64,000 nucleotides of DNA, taken from Triglochin maritima (taxonomy: Eukaryota; Streptophyta; Magnoliopsida; Alismatales; Juncaginaceae). Below are positions 11,948-25,175 of the stretch, in pieces; the stretch's first letter is position 1, and every line of letters starts with the position of its first letter. The DNA lies in NCBI GenBank assembly GCA_963682175.1, contig OY821789.1:7378001-7442000 (forward strand). The letters are read 5' to 3'. The translations under genes and the position numbers were made by a program. The notes beneath the pieces are model-generated. The model was not told where the DNA came from. It was given only the letters and a program-made list of their open reading frames with translations, and searched no databases.

Positions 11948-11959
11948 GCTCTGATACCA
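11948..11959 (-). other. Primer-binding site (initiator tRNA-Met)
   Basis: Three bases inside the 5' LTR the minus strand reads TGGTATCAGAGC, the standard complement of the 3' end of plant initiator tRNA-Met used by most plant LTR retrotransposons. Confidence 0.9.
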
Positions 11960-11962
11960 AAT

Positions 11963-13919
11963 TGTAACGTACCCGAAAACAGCGGAAAATTTAAACAATA
12001 ATAAAGACCGTCAACGGTCAGTACTGGGCACGTCACGGGAAACAAACCAACATATATAATATAATATGATCCATGTGGAAGTCAAATATACAAACTGACT
12101 GTGATTACGACCAAAGCTATACAATATGTAATCACCTCAAAAGAAAGAAGACGACAACTACAGGATCTGATCTCGGGGGCACCGTCCTCGGTCACCACCT
12201 CAAACTCTAACCCTGCTCGCTACCTGAAATGCAAACAACAAACATGCCTGAGTTCCCTGAAGGAACCCCGTATACCAAACCTCCTAAAATATAAAAAGGA
12301 ATTAAATACAATGCAATGCTATGCACATGATCATCCGCCTCGGGCCCACAATAATGCCCTCACCGCCTCCGCGGCACTGAACCACTCCTGCCACTAGGGT
12401 CAAGTCAGTCCACCGCTGCCTCACAAGGGTCAGTCGACACCACTGCTCCCCAAAAAGTGCAGGAAGGAACCCCCGGTACACGCCGCACCCAAGGAGCGAG
12501 TCAGCCCGCCGAATACACAACTCGGGTCAGACGACAGCCACTGCTCCCCCAAGAGTCGCCTAGCGCGCACCCTGCCGGAATATCCTCGGCCTACCGCTAA
12601 ACCCTCGCAAACTGCCCAAGGTTTACGGTACACATCCCTCACACCCCGCTCGGTAAGAGAGGAAAAAGTACAACAATAATACGCCTTCGTCGAAGGTGAA
12701 ATCCGTAGCTCTCAAAGCCGGTAATCAACCGTCGCCTCGGAGCCGGTAGTCGACCTGACATCGACGGATCGCGTGTGGATAAATCCACCAACCTGCGGTA
12801 GATCGGTCGACCGCTACAAGCACACCGGTCGACCGGTCCCCCACACAGTACACAGTACTGTACAAACAAATCTACCGGTCGAACCACGCCAACCGAATTA
12901 CCGACCAATCGGTCGAACAAAAGTCATCTAGCGGTCGACCGTTTGGAAGGTCTACGCTATACAATTTTATATAATATATATATCCGACCGGTCGAACCAA
13001 GGGGACGTTCGACCGATAACAGGGATTTCAATATTTTGCCCAAGTCTCGTTCGGTCGACCGGAACTGAAATACAGTTCGACCGAAACAACACAAGCACTT
13101 TACCGCTTAATTAAATGCTCAGTCGGTCGACCGAGAGTTAAAGAGCGGTCGACCGTTTTGATGGTCAAAGCTCCCAACCGACTTAGCATCGAATGGATCG
13201 GTCGAACAAGGTAAAGGACGTTCGACCGTTTAATAAGTCAAAATCCCCAACCGACCCATTCTCATCGTTATTCGGTCGACCGGCTAAGTGGTCCCGTTCG
13301 ACCGATAACAGCATATCCCTTTTTTCCCGCATGAATTTGGCATAACGGTCGACCGTCTAACGACATCGTTCGACCGTTCGCGGGTAAACATCAATATAAT
13401 AATAGGATCGGTCGACTGCCCACAGGCACCGGTCGACCGATCGTCGTCTTCAACCTCTGAATTGGTTGAATTCCGACGGGGAATTCGACACCAACGTCGA
13501 TCCCCAACACTCACAAGGCACAAGTGAGTTATAATGAAGATTTGGCATACCTTTTTGACGGTTGGAGAAGCCTCCCAAGCTTTGGCTACTTCAACTCAAC
13601 ACTTCACCTTCTTCTCCTTTTCTTCCTTTCTTCTTCTTCTTTACTTCTTCTCTCCTTCTTCTTCTTCTCCGAAAGCCTCTCTCTCACTCTCTGGATAATC
13701 CAACAATGAAGCAAAACGTCAACTTGATCTCAAGTGCCCTTTAAATAGGCAAACTCACCTCTCTTAAATCCAATCATCATTCACCTAAACCTTAACCAAC
13801 CAAAGCCAACCAACTCCCTCTCCCTCTCCTTCCAACACCTCCTGCTCTCCATGCATAATTAATTAAGGTTAATTAGGTTTAGGTTTAGTTAATTATGATG
13901 TTTAGTTTAGGTTATTACA
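11963..13919 (-). repeat. 5' LTR of the chromovirus element
   Basis: 1957 bp, matching the LTR at 5391-7347 with an offset of 6572 and no length change. Only two substitutions were found by eye. Its copy of the palindrome-pair array is at 12804-13439 and its TATA-like box at 13740-13747. Confidence 0.95.
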
Positions 13920-13924
13920 GAACA
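13920..13924. repeat. Right target-site duplication of the Ty3/gypsy element
   Basis: GAACA, identical to 5386-5390. Confidence 0.9.
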
Positions 13925-15095
13925 TTACACACCACAAGGATGAACATTTACATAAAAAAATCCTTCTAAATCGAAAGTTAAGGAAAAAAAACCCAAGGAA
14001 TCACATTCATGGGAGAATTCCAATAATAAGTTAATGATTTCTAGTACTACCATACTACTATACAAATAGTGCAACAGTGCATGTCCATCTATATGCAAAG
14101 TACATGAAAGTGAAAGCAACATCTCTCTTGGAAACCACCATTTCACATTTATAAAACTCATTGATGAAATGCTTTGCTTAATTTAGTACAGGTAAAATTA
14201 CCTCCATATTATTGATGTATAATTGATCAATTGCCATGCATCACAACTTAGGAAATTAACCATTCCAAGTTGAAACAGAATTTGTTTCAAACACCTTGTT
14301 GGTCATAATATTTTACAACATCATTCTTCACATGGTGTGAAAGGTATATGCATTTTCAAAGACCAATATCGTCGTTTTGGGAAAGACTAGATTTGCATAC
14401 GTATTGGTAGTTAGAAGAAGACCACCAGCAGAAATAACAACCTTAATTTCATTGATAAGACACCTCAGTACCTAATCTTATCATGTGACATAAAGATGAA
14501 ATGAAATGGTGGCCTAACCTCTTTGTATTATTGTTTTGACAATATTTGCTAAACATCATCTACGACGTAGAGGGTAAATCATAACAAAGAGCGTTGTATA
14601 AACTAATAACATCACAAAGCCAACATTAACGTTATCACACTTGCATCAACTTTTGACAATAATAGAGAAATAACAAGAACATAAACTGAATTCAATGGAA
14701 ATGTCAACTTGCTTTGGATCCATTTAATTAGTCTTGACTCGTATTATATTCCAGTGATGATAAACTAAACATGAACATAAATTCAGTACTTAATCCTTAT
14801 TTACAGCATTAACTCCACTTGAGCTCTATTTACTTTTGCCTACTTACTTGGTCTAGTCAGAAATAATCGGCATGCATAGTTATTAGCTAGGCTTGCTAGT
14901 GGTTAGGCTCGGTTGCTAATAGAAACCATGTTCAAGCTCTATATTAGCTTTTAAGTGTTTGGAATATTGTATTTGTGCACTTGCAGATCATACTTGTCGT
15001 GAAGCACATACACATACGTTTTATTTAGCGCCATTCTTTTCTCTGCTTGATTATCGACCACATGGTGGGTCAAACACCACTCTTCTTGTGGCACG
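13925..15095. other. Intergenic, no gene seen
   Basis: AT-rich sequence between two LTR insertions. Short open frames show no recognisable protein features. I see no repeat structure. Confidence 0.5.
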
Positions 15096-15100
15096 ATCAA

Positions 15101-17217
15101 TGTAACGTCTCTGAAAACAGCATAAAATTTAAATGGTCTATCAAGGACTTAAAACCAAAGAGAAGCAGAGACATTACTCATAAAATTCAATATGTGCACT
15201 GTTACACGGGAGTTTGCCAAAAGTATGATTACACCAAATACAAATAAGTACAATACGGTAATGATAATAACCAATGAAATAAGACGAGAGGATCCGGTCC
15301 TAATGCACGCTCGTCCTCAGTCTCCACCCTAACCAACACCTACTGAGGTCCTGAAATGCAAATGAAATAACAATGCCTGAGTTTCCATAAGGAAATCCCG
15401 TATACCAAGCTCACCTATATGCATATGAATATACAACACATGATCTATCATACTAGTATCATGGCAACATGAAAAGTGTAACATACACCCCCCACTCTAG
15501 GGTCATAAAATCATCAGCCTCAACATCATCGGGTATCCGTGAACACCCACCGCAGGCATATGCAGTTTTACGGAAAGTACGCGACACATGTACCTCCACT
15601 CGTGGCTACACTAGCATGAAGGTTTGGTGAGGGCCGCACACACTTCCGAGTCATCGATACAGATCTGATCACGTGGTTACTACGCCACTTCCCCCAGAGT
15701 CGTCGCTATGGTCGGTCATACTCCCCGGGCCGTGCCACAGTCCGGCGATCATATCTGTCGAAAAAATCGTCGGTCAGTCATCTTCATTGAACAGTGTTCG
15801 GACGGTCATCTCCGCCGCCACACATGCCTGACGGCCATCTCGCTCCGTAGAGCTGCACGTCCATCAATGCAATGGGAAACTATGGTCCATCAGGTCTACT
15901 ACATAGGGTCTCAATGCATATACTATAAAATCATCACAATCATAATAGTAGCTCATGCGCCAACGTGCTCACAAACATAGGTACGCTTGGCGGTCCCTCG
16001 GCAAGTGCAACTGATGCACTACCGTCACCTCCCGGCTCACGTACAATGGCGAGGACACGAGTTTTCGAGGAAACACGACAATGCATAGCAACAATCAAAG
16101 ACCCAATTCTGGGCACCAACGGTCGACTGGAAGTGGCACCTTGTTCGACCGTTTCCTTATGAATAAGGAGACGTTCGAACAACAACACATTTGATCGCAC
16201 GTCTGGGCCAACACCTAAGTTATCTGTCGGACCCTTGGTCAAAGGCGGTCGACCGTTTAGCAGGTCTAGGCTGGGTCAAAAACACATTTATACGTCAATT
16301 GGTCGGACGAAAAGGAAAATCGTTCGACCAAAGATATCAGTAACTTTGCAAGTTTGGAAACTTCTAGAATTGGTCGAACAAACGTCTCTGGACGGTCGAC
16401 CGTTTGTAAGGTCTACGACAAGGAAAATATTAAATAATCAAAGTCATGGTCGAACAGCAAAGGTGTACCGTCTGACCGAAAATAACAAAGTCTTCCTACG
16501 TTTCACAAAACCATAACCGGTCGAACAACACATTAACCGGTCGAACAAAATGCAGTACACTTAAGTTAACAGTTGAAGTACAAAGGGGCCCTGTCCGACC
16601 CAAAGCAACATAGATTTCTCCCGCCCAACATTTATGCATAACCGGTCGACTGCTGGAAGACATCGTTTGACGAGTGCTGAGCAAAACCTTGCATTTACAC
16701 TAAGACCGGTTGACCGCTAAAGGCATTCGGTCAGTCGTTACATGACAAACCCTTGCATGTTCCTTGTCACCGGCGACACCTCCGGCCTCCGGTGACCATC
16801 ACAACCCGTCACACACCTTGTGTGATCACACCGAAGGAACTTGGCATACCTTTCTTTACTCGTTTCAACGTCGTCTCGCCACGAAGCCGCACACATCCAC
16901 TCCGGTCACACCGCGCTTTGCCTCCACCACCGTGCCTCCTTGCGCCTCTGGTCGCACTTCCTCTGACCGCCAGAAATGGAGGGAACGAGAGAGAAAGAGA
17001 TGAGGTGAGAGAATGGAGTGGAGGAAAGAAAGTTGGAAGGAGATGGGTGCTTCTCCTTAAATAAGCATCACCCCTCACCAAGGCATGCAAGCCCATGCCT
17101 CACCCATCCTCCACACACACACCATACCTCCACCTCCTCCCAAGTCAAACCCCACTTAACCTAAACCAAACACCCCAAAGCAAGCTTAGTTCCCTCAACA
17201 AGGTTTAGCATTTAACA
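15101..17217 (-). mobile_element. Solo LTR, related GGTCGACC-array family
   Basis: About 2117 bp. Its + strand start (TGTAACGTCTCTGAAAACAG) matches the corresponding end of the complete element, and it ends near ...TTTAACA. The flanks are ATCAA (15096-15100) and ACCAA (17218-17222), an imperfect 5-bp duplication with one difference. No primer-binding site or polypurine tract adjoins either end and no internal coding region follows, so this is a solo LTR left by LTR-LTR recombination. A TATA-like box lies near 17056-17066 (minus). The palindrome pairs (about 16120-16740) are decayed but keep 21-22 bp spacing: starts 16120/16142, 16300/16321 and 16371/16393. It is clearly older than the intact element. 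Confidence 0.8.
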
Positions 17218-17222
17218 ACCAA

Positions 17223-18301
17223 TACTTTGTTTCTTCACATAAGCCATATGTACTTGAGATTTACATGTAAAAGATCAGCCTTTGAACAACTTATTTTACG
17301 TTTGCATAGGGAGCACACAAAAGATAAAGTTGTGGAATCATTGTCTTAATTCATAATATGAAATGAAATTTATCTTAAGGTGTCACTTGTTTGTAGGAAT
17401 TGGATAGAATTCTAGAACTCCATCCTATAAAACGGATAGAAGGCCGAGTTTGGAACAAAGCGAGCCGAACAAAGTTTTAGGCATGGGTTTAATGAAGAGG
17501 TATGTCACTCGAGCTTCTAAAATGATAAAACGTACTGTGATTTCATGAACGTGCTTGAACCCTTGCCTTCTCAAGTGGAGGGAAATTATTCATTTAGGTG
17601 TCACGGCGAGAATAGATCTTTTTAAGAAAAATGTAAAAAACTAGGCTTTCATTAGTTTTAAAGTGGAAATAAAGAAATTCCTGATAATTACATATTTTAG
17701 ATGTTATAGAATTTCAATTCCAAAAATTTTAAGCTCTCTCACAATTTATCATTCAAAAGTCATCTTAGAAATTAATTTTCCCACTTGCTTGATGTTTTCC
17801 AGCAAATCAGTCACACTACTATTAACCAAGTTGGTCCATTAGCATAAGAGACTTGAAACCCAAAATAACAAGACTTCAAAAATCATTTTAAACCGGTTTA
17901 GTTGTTCAATTGTTGTTGCAAGGACTAACCACTGTCATTAATACCTTATTGTCACCACAAAGATTCAAGCGTACCAAAACCTTCAGCAGCAATTCGATCT
18001 AGCATACAAAATCTTCATCGATGGAGACAAAAATCTAACATAAGAGAATTTGTCCTACCATTATGTCCAAACAGAACCAGAATCTGAATTTTGCAACCAA
18101 ACAGAAGCAGAACAAGCACATACCACAATTTCCATTCCCAAACAATTAATTAGCATCCAAACATCAAAAGTAACTACCAACCATCCTTCCAACCCCACAG
18201 TAAAAACTCAGAACATTACTCATCTAGCACATGGACTTCATCACCTCAGGTACAGATGAAAAATGTGCAACTTATTGGCAGCGGAATTAAGTAGCTAAAA
18301 A
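17223..18301. other. Intergenic / 3' flank of the MATE gene
   Basis: No recognisable gene. The part nearest 18301 should hold the 3'UTR of the MATE gene. A short open frame at 18050-18259 (+) is antisense to that UTR and lacks recognisable features. Confidence 0.5.
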
Positions 18302-21300
18302 TCATTGGCGGAGGAAAGACCACGGCCCCCTCGCAGCTCCCATCCTAAGCAAAAGCAAGCGAAAAAATGAGTTAATATAAACTGAGCCAGTACCTCATAT
18401 GGTTAAGTTTGTGACCATATGTTTTAACTGTTTCAACTGTAATATACATAAACAGTTTATGCTATGCAGAAGACATAATTTATAATGTAGGTTATATTTT
18501 ACAAAAACAAAACTCAGGGTCTTTCTTTTAGATAATCCAACACGCTTTGTATCATTTAATACAACATTTATGTAAAGGTGCAGGTTCTATTTACCTCCAA
18601 ACACCGGCTAATGCTCGCAGGCTTATGTAGATAGTCAAAGCAGTCCAAATTCCGACAAATCCATTGGCCGTTGACAGAAGATACAGACAAATGATGCTAA
18701 TAACAGCGACAGAAACCTGGGAACAAATAAAAAACAGAATGTGACAAAACAACATATTGTAAACTGTTGCTAAGGTAAAACATGTTCAGGAGAAACATAC
18801 CATGGAGTAAGCTGAATATATGTAATCTGATGCTCCGAAGTTGACCCCATCAAAAACAAAGGCCAAAGAGTTAATGGTCTGTGTACCAGCCACAAACTAC
18901 ACAGCATCAACAGAAAAAAAAAATTAGGCGAAGTTGTGTATATGATCTACAATTATCAATAAAGTCAACCAAAAGATTTTCTTTCTAGTTTTATGGAATA
19001 GGAGACGCACCGGGATCACCGTATGAATTAACTTCACCACATCCACATCTTTTGTGAACACTCCTGACCCAAACTGCATGAAAACTCCTAGAATGACAGT
19101 GAGAGCCACTCCAAGGACTATACTCAACTGCAGAAACAAAAAAAGTTGATCACCAGATCAATAATAAAAATGCTGTTATTGTGGGGATTATATATAGTGC
19201 CCTGCAAGACTATCGTTGGACCTGCAATACGCGAGATGCGGCAGACACTGCTTTATTCAGGTCTCCTTTAGCGAATGCGCTCGCCAGTATTGCCTGAATT
19301 TTTTTTTAAACATCCATCAAATTAATAATACAAATTGACCAAACAAAAGATAGATTGTTACGATTCCTAGTTTTTGTTATAATGGTATTACAAGGATGTG
19401 GTTCGCTTCTAATAAATAACGACCTGGCCAGCAACAGCAAGTCCGTCAGCGAGAAGAGATGTCGCCAACCAGAGCTGCAAACATATCTGGAATGCTGCCA
19501 TGGGAATTGTTCCATGGCGAGCCGCCATTGACGCGGCCAATGTCACACAAAATGTTACAGCTATAACTCGTGCCAACAACAGGAATCCTGAGTTTCGCAT
19601 ACAATACTCTTTTTAGTTTGATGAAAGTCATTGTGAATGTAAAACCAAAGAAAACATCTTAGTCTGGCCAGAGTTATTAGAATCTGCGATTTGGGTTGAT
19701 TACCGTAGAAACAAAATCTTTAAGGTGAATGAAATACTTAATTTTCAGCAAACATTTCAAACTGCTTACCGCATTTAAGAAACCTGCCGAACTTGAGATC
19801 TCTGACGCTTGGAGGCACAATGTTAACAACTTTAAGCAATCTCCCCAGAAGAATTAGAGATATTAAGTACCTGGAATAAGATTCAATGTGCTAAATCATG
19901 AAAATTCTGCATAAAAATGCTTATTATTGGTAAGAGAATTTGGCATTTAGAGAAACTTACTGAGAAAGAACATGAGCAAGAGCTGCACCACTAACTCCCC
20001 ATTTGAAAGCAAAAATGAAAATTGGATCCAAGATAATATTTGCAGCGTCTCCCGCCACTGCAAAAATACGAATAAAAAAAATAAGAACACATGAAGAATC
20101 CAAGTAACGTTGAGGATGAAAAGAGGGTACAATTATTATCCAGCTGAATTTTTACGAGTAATAGACGCCTACCGGTAGCATAAAGTGGAGTTTTCGTATC
20201 CTTGAATCCTCGGAAGACCCCTTGCATTGCGAGTGACAATAGAACAGCAGGAGCGCCAAGTGCTCGAATTGTCAGATACTTTTGTCCGGGGGACATCATG
20301 GGAGAGTCCTTTATGAAAAGGAAACATTAAAACTTAGTGTCGCACTTTGAATTTTGACATGCTTGAATTTATTTGCACCTCACACGAGTATACTAGTAGT
20401 ATACTCGATATTTGGAAGCAGAGGCATGCCATGAAAAGTTACTCCTAAGCTAGTACATAGTGTTAGGAGGGAGCAAAATTTTAAATTGCTGAAGATTACA
20501 GGTGGAGTGGAAAGTGATTATGTTTATAAACAGCATTTGGGATTCACTCATATATCTATATTTAGAAAACACACTTCATATTTATATCTGAAGTGACATT
20601 ACTGTTAAACTATTTAATAACCAACAAAGTAGCAAGTCATAGAATGGTAGGCATGAATGCTTTGGCATACAAATAAATCATCACAGCTGGAACAATATGA
20701 GAGTGGTGTAAGTTCATAAGAGTGTAAATAAACTATTGCCAACCGAGGGCCACTCTTCTAAAGTAGGTGCATAAAAGACCAGATCATACAAAGAAAAACA
20801 TGCTAACTCCTCACTAACAGCATAATCTTATAAGAGGGGAAAAAATGCAAAAAAGAGAGTTAAAAACATAACAATATTCAGAACGTACTTACATTTTTAA
20901 TGCCCATGATATTTAGGATTGGTTTCCCAGCAAAAATAAGAAGTAAAGTCTGAAGAATGCCAAGAACAAGGCCAACCACAATGGCAGATGAAACTGAAGG
21001 GATATATTTTCTCTTTTTCACGACGTTGTCATTACTTTGGAAACCACATGCGAAAAGTGATCGACAATAACCTGGCTTATCTGGATTATTCAGACAACAT
21101 GAATCAAAATGCTGGCTGAATTGTGAGAAAATTTAAACACTGAGATTTATTTATGTATATAGAGTCTTACTCTCATGTGGGATAACTTCCGTCTCGGCAT
21201 GTAGTGTAGAAGGCTTTTCGACATCCTCATGTTCTTGTTCTCGGTGACTTACTTTACATGATGCACTTTCCTCTGCAACAAATGATGTCGTCACGCTAAC

Positions 21301-22001
21301 TAAGGGATAAATGGCCACCTTTGAGACTTGATTGAATACGGCAATTGATACTCCTACAGCAGCCAGTTGTACTGGACCTGTAGTGATTGGTGAGAAGAAG
21401 AAAACACATACGGTTTATAACAAGTCTCAAAGCAATGATTATTACAATGAGAATCTGTTTTTTTTTTCTTTTTCATGTAAGATTTTAGGAAGTAAATGTT
21501 AAATGGGAAGACCAAAAAGATAATGACGAGAACAAACCTATTCGGCCAATGAATGCTGTGTCGACCAAAGAAGCAAGCGGATCTGCTGCTAAAGCTAATG
21601 CTGCAGGAATAGCAATATCTGCGATCTCCAACCCCAGCTCATCTAACTTGAAAATATGCCTGGTATTACGAGTAACACCATAACTATGATCACAAACTTA
21701 TGCCATCAAAAGCAAATCACAACAACTTGGTTTTAGTGATCAATATTTGTTTTAATATCCACGCGTTGTAGAAAGATCTAACATAACAAATAAAGAACTT
21801 TTACCTTATGTCCTTGAAGAAAACAAAGAGGCCAGACTTCATATGTGGTCCTGGTGGCGTAGCGTCTCCACTGTTAATATCGGGAGGTAATTGGCCTCCA
21901 GAGACGGGTCCAAGAGCTGTTTCCTTCGCCTGTTGTTCCACAGATTCCCCTGCACTGTCTTTCTCATTGACCTCCGTCTTAACAACATCAGTGGAAGCCA
22001 T
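18302..22001 (-). CDS. DTX42: MATE citrate transporter, DTX42/FRD3 type
   Basis: Thirteen coding exons with GT-AG borders and matching phases: 22001-21805, 21659-21538, 21377-21171, 21080-20893, 20308-20173, 20057-19961, 19870-19770, 19587-19424, 19293-19222, 19127-19011, 18896-18801, 18716-18595, 18344-18302. They total 553 residues, close to the 515-526 of the family. Visible family blocks include LALAADPLASLVDTAFIGRI (first transmembrane region), VQLAAVGVSIAVFNQVSK, SFVAEE before a long charged variable loop (about 144-205) typical of the citrate-transporting branch, RALGAPAVLLSLAMQGVFRG, ILDPIFIF, VTFCVTLAASMAAR, LADGLAVAGQ, FVFDGVNFGASD and a GPWSFLRQ end. Twelve membrane helices are expected. 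Known members export citrate (AtMATE/DTX42 at the root plasma membrane for aluminium tolerance; FRD3 in xylem for iron movement). The blocks resemble DTX42 more than FRD3. The substrate is inferred from the family. The start codon is the first methionine before a hydrophilic acidic N-terminus. Confidence 0.93.
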
Positions 22002-25000
22002 GCACTAATTAACAATTTGGTACAGCAATCTCAAACTGGTTCTCTTGACCTGATCAGCATTAAAAAATGACAAACATTAGACGGTGAAATCGTTCGAAAC
22101 AAGCCTGTTTATGGCAGAGTATCAGACATAAATTAAGCTTTTTATTTATTTTATGAGAGTAACAAATTACCATATTTCTATGTTACGTACGCAAGTAAGG
22201 GACAATTTACTCCAACAACGAAAACAACATTTTAACCTTAATACAAGAAAGAGAAACAAACCTAGTTAACGTTTGTTCGAACCTAAGACTGTTTCAACAT
22301 TAGTAATCTGCTTAATTTAAGGAATGAAGCATAACACATAAACCTGCCCTGGTTGCTTCAAACAGACAGACCTCCCCTGGTAGAATCACCACATGAACTT
22401 CACTTAGGTCTAGGGACATCCAAAAGCAATTTGTTTTTATAAATGCTGTCTTCCCCATCAAGTTTGCATAAAGTATGGGAGTTACCAAAAGATTAGATAA
22501 TAGTTTAGATACGTATCCCCAATTAAATACCAATCGATTTTGATAAGTAAGTTCACACTTCAACATGATATCAGAACAAAAAACGTAACTAGCACACAAC
22601 CATCATCTTCAAGTGCTGAGAATAGTCTCACATTGGATGATCGGGCGATGTTCTCGTGATCATGATTACTAGATGAAGATCCACATTTTTCATTAAGGAG
22701 TCTGGAGTATTTCTTTGTCCTCTCCTCCTGCATGATCTTCCTTTGCGCTTCTTCCATGCGCGTTGTTTATCTTCTTGAGACGACTCGAAAACTTATAATA
22801 GTTGTCGTTTTCGGTAGACCATGATGACAAACATGATTCAACACAAACCTAATTTCTAGACAAGAATCCTCCACTCACCAAAAAAATAACTCACATCCAA
22901 GAACAAACATGTCACAATCGACCAAACAAAATCCTACCCGAACAAAAGAACAAGAACATGAAGATATTGGATGGGGAAGCCCGAGGGGACAATCCCAAAT
23001 GCTTGATTGCCCAGACGGAAGTGGGTGTCGAGTTGGAAGGAATAATATGGTGGTCATGATTCATGAATATGAATGTGATTCCGGATTGCTTTCTCGAGTG
23101 GAATTGGAGGTTTCGAGAGAACAAATCATGTGAGAAACGGAAATGTTGTAAAAGTGGAATAAACGGTCTGTTTTTGGAACAAGAAAAGGAGGGAAGTTAT
23201 TAAATGTTGGATTTAGCCCTGGTTTTCGTAGATATTACAATTATGCCACGAAAGTTAGTGACGACTTATTTGTGTGCATTTATGGGTGATGTAGAAGTTT
23301 ATCTCATTTGATATATCAATCTAAGGAGTATCATTTGTCAAAAGTTGCTAAATCGAATTCCAATATCTAAAGCTTTTTGTTCACTTCTCTCTACCTGTTC
23401 TTTTCTATAATAAGATTTACCCCTGTCCTCTTATTTATGTCTTTATTTCGTTTTGCACCTTTTACCTTTAATAAACAAAAATGTTTGTCTAATTACCTTT
23501 CAAATTTAACTCTTAGTCCACAATGTATTAATTTTCTCCATTGGTATGTAGTGAAAAGTAAATTTGTTCTTGAAAAATATTTATAATTTTTCTCCTCAAA
23601 AACATTATAAAAAATAAAAATAAGAGAAATTGGTTTGTAGATTAATTAAATAAAATATGTTTTTTTGTGGGGGATGTGGTCATGTGGTACGATATGTGAA
23701 AATTGACAAGCAATTATTTCATCTTTTGCTTTGTACATTTTCAGTCAGTTATCACATCTCACAGTTGACTAACTTGACTTGTTTAAAATTAGTATAATCA
23801 TAATGTTTATTTTTTCAAAAAATAAATAAATTCTCAAAATTTGTATAATAAAAAAAGATTTCTTATTGTTAATTTTTGAAATATTGTTATTTAACTTTAA
23901 TGACCCTCCATGTGTAAATATTAAACGGTCTCAACTTTTGATTTCGTAAAAAACGTGGACTTGGATTGGAATGATAACCAAAAAAATGGGTGCATCTCTC
24001 ATCATATATGCATGCAACTCACCTATTGACTTATCAGTATTAGAATCGAGTTGTTATTGATCTTGGAATCAAGACAATTCTTATAGGAGTCATGAACTTA
24101 TATATGATGTTGTTCAAATCCATTAATCAAATGCAACTTGGTTCCTGTGAAGAATTGATGCGACTGATCGAAATGTTCTTTGGATCCATTACATTGCTTA
24201 CAAACTCTCTCTTCTTTTTTAATAGTTCGGTTGAATTTAAGAACATTTTTCAAAATATTATATTTGACTTTCACTCAACTAACTAAAAGCTAGTCCACAC
24301 GACACTAGACCAAGCTTATCCTGCAATGACAATATTCTATCGCTTCTTCAATATTAGTGCACATCTATACGTCTCCCATTACTATCACTAAAATCATAAA
24401 ATTATATGTTACGCTTAAAACTCTCTTGTACATGAAAATAGACAACCACCTTTCATAGAACTGGGAAAAAGATATGATTAGTACCTCGAGATTAAAAAAT
24501 TGAATAAAGTGCCATCTAGTAACTTTATGAAATTATGGATATAGTATCCTAGAGGTTAGCATGTCACAAAGTTCATGCATAATTTGACTTAAATTTTATT
24601 TAGTTCTACTCTCTAGCTATTGCATTTTTTTCTTTCCTATATTTTTATCGTACAGATGTATCAATCATGTCTATAACATTGTTCTTCCTGCTATTCCTCA
24701 AAATATATTACATGTTGCAACATGTGGTCCTACAATATATAGGTACATATGTGCTCCTAAAAATGTTTATTAGGATAAACAAGCCTTTATTATTACAAGG
24801 ACCACGTGGACTTTGTTTAACGTGAAAGATAAAAATTGATTCTAAATAAGTCGGTAGATGTTTAGACCCCGAAATATATTAAGCGGGTGGCTAATTTATA
24901 ATACATTTGTTTTTTATTATTGGCTTCAAGAATATATCGACGCATGGATGTTCAAATACATGCAAGTCGCGGTCTCCTTGCAAATGGATAAGACCTTGAG

Positions 25001-25175
25001 GAAGAAGATAATTAATGAAGATAATGAACAAGAAGGAGAACAAAAACAAGAAAATTAAGCTAGAGGAAAATAAAGAAAACACGTTTGGGCTCCTAAATTG
25101 TTCCATTTCACCAAACGTCTATAGTCATCCCGAGCTCAAGTTTCAGATATCTTGTAATCCACGTACGAATGTGCA
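22002..25175. other. Intergenic upstream of the MATE gene
   Basis: No convincing gene. The stretch just above 22001 should contain MATE leader sequence; on the minus strand a CTGATCAG|GTCAAG context near 22050 could be a 5'UTR splice acceptor. A 65-residue minus frame (22757-22560) starting MEEAQRKIMQEERTKK is hydrophilic and oddly free of low complexity, but I recognise nothing in it. 23.2-25.1 kb is plain AT-rich sequence. Confidence 0.45.

Larger units (their letters stand above)
5391..13919 (-). mobile_element. Complete Ty3/gypsy chromovirus-type LTR retrotransposon (8529 bp)
   Basis: The element lies in minus orientation: 5' LTR 11963-13919, primer-binding site, gag-pol, polypurine tract, 3' LTR 5391-7347. 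Both LTRs are 1957 bp and begin and end TG...CA. They differ by my reading at only two positions, 5450 C versus 12022 T and 6748 C versus 13320 T, both C/T transitions. The flanking duplication GAACA is perfect. All enzymatic domains are intact, so the copy looks autonomous and very recently inserted. Domain order (integrase after RNase H) and a C-terminal chromodomain-like segment place it among plant chromoviruses, probably near the Tekay/Del group given the long LTRs; that last assignment is inference. Confidence 0.97.

Noticed and set aside
22560..22757. 65-residue minus-strand frame starting MEEAQRKIMQEERTKK
   Set aside because: Hydrophilic and not low complexity, but no recognised family, no supporting splice partner; kept only as a note in the intergenic entry.
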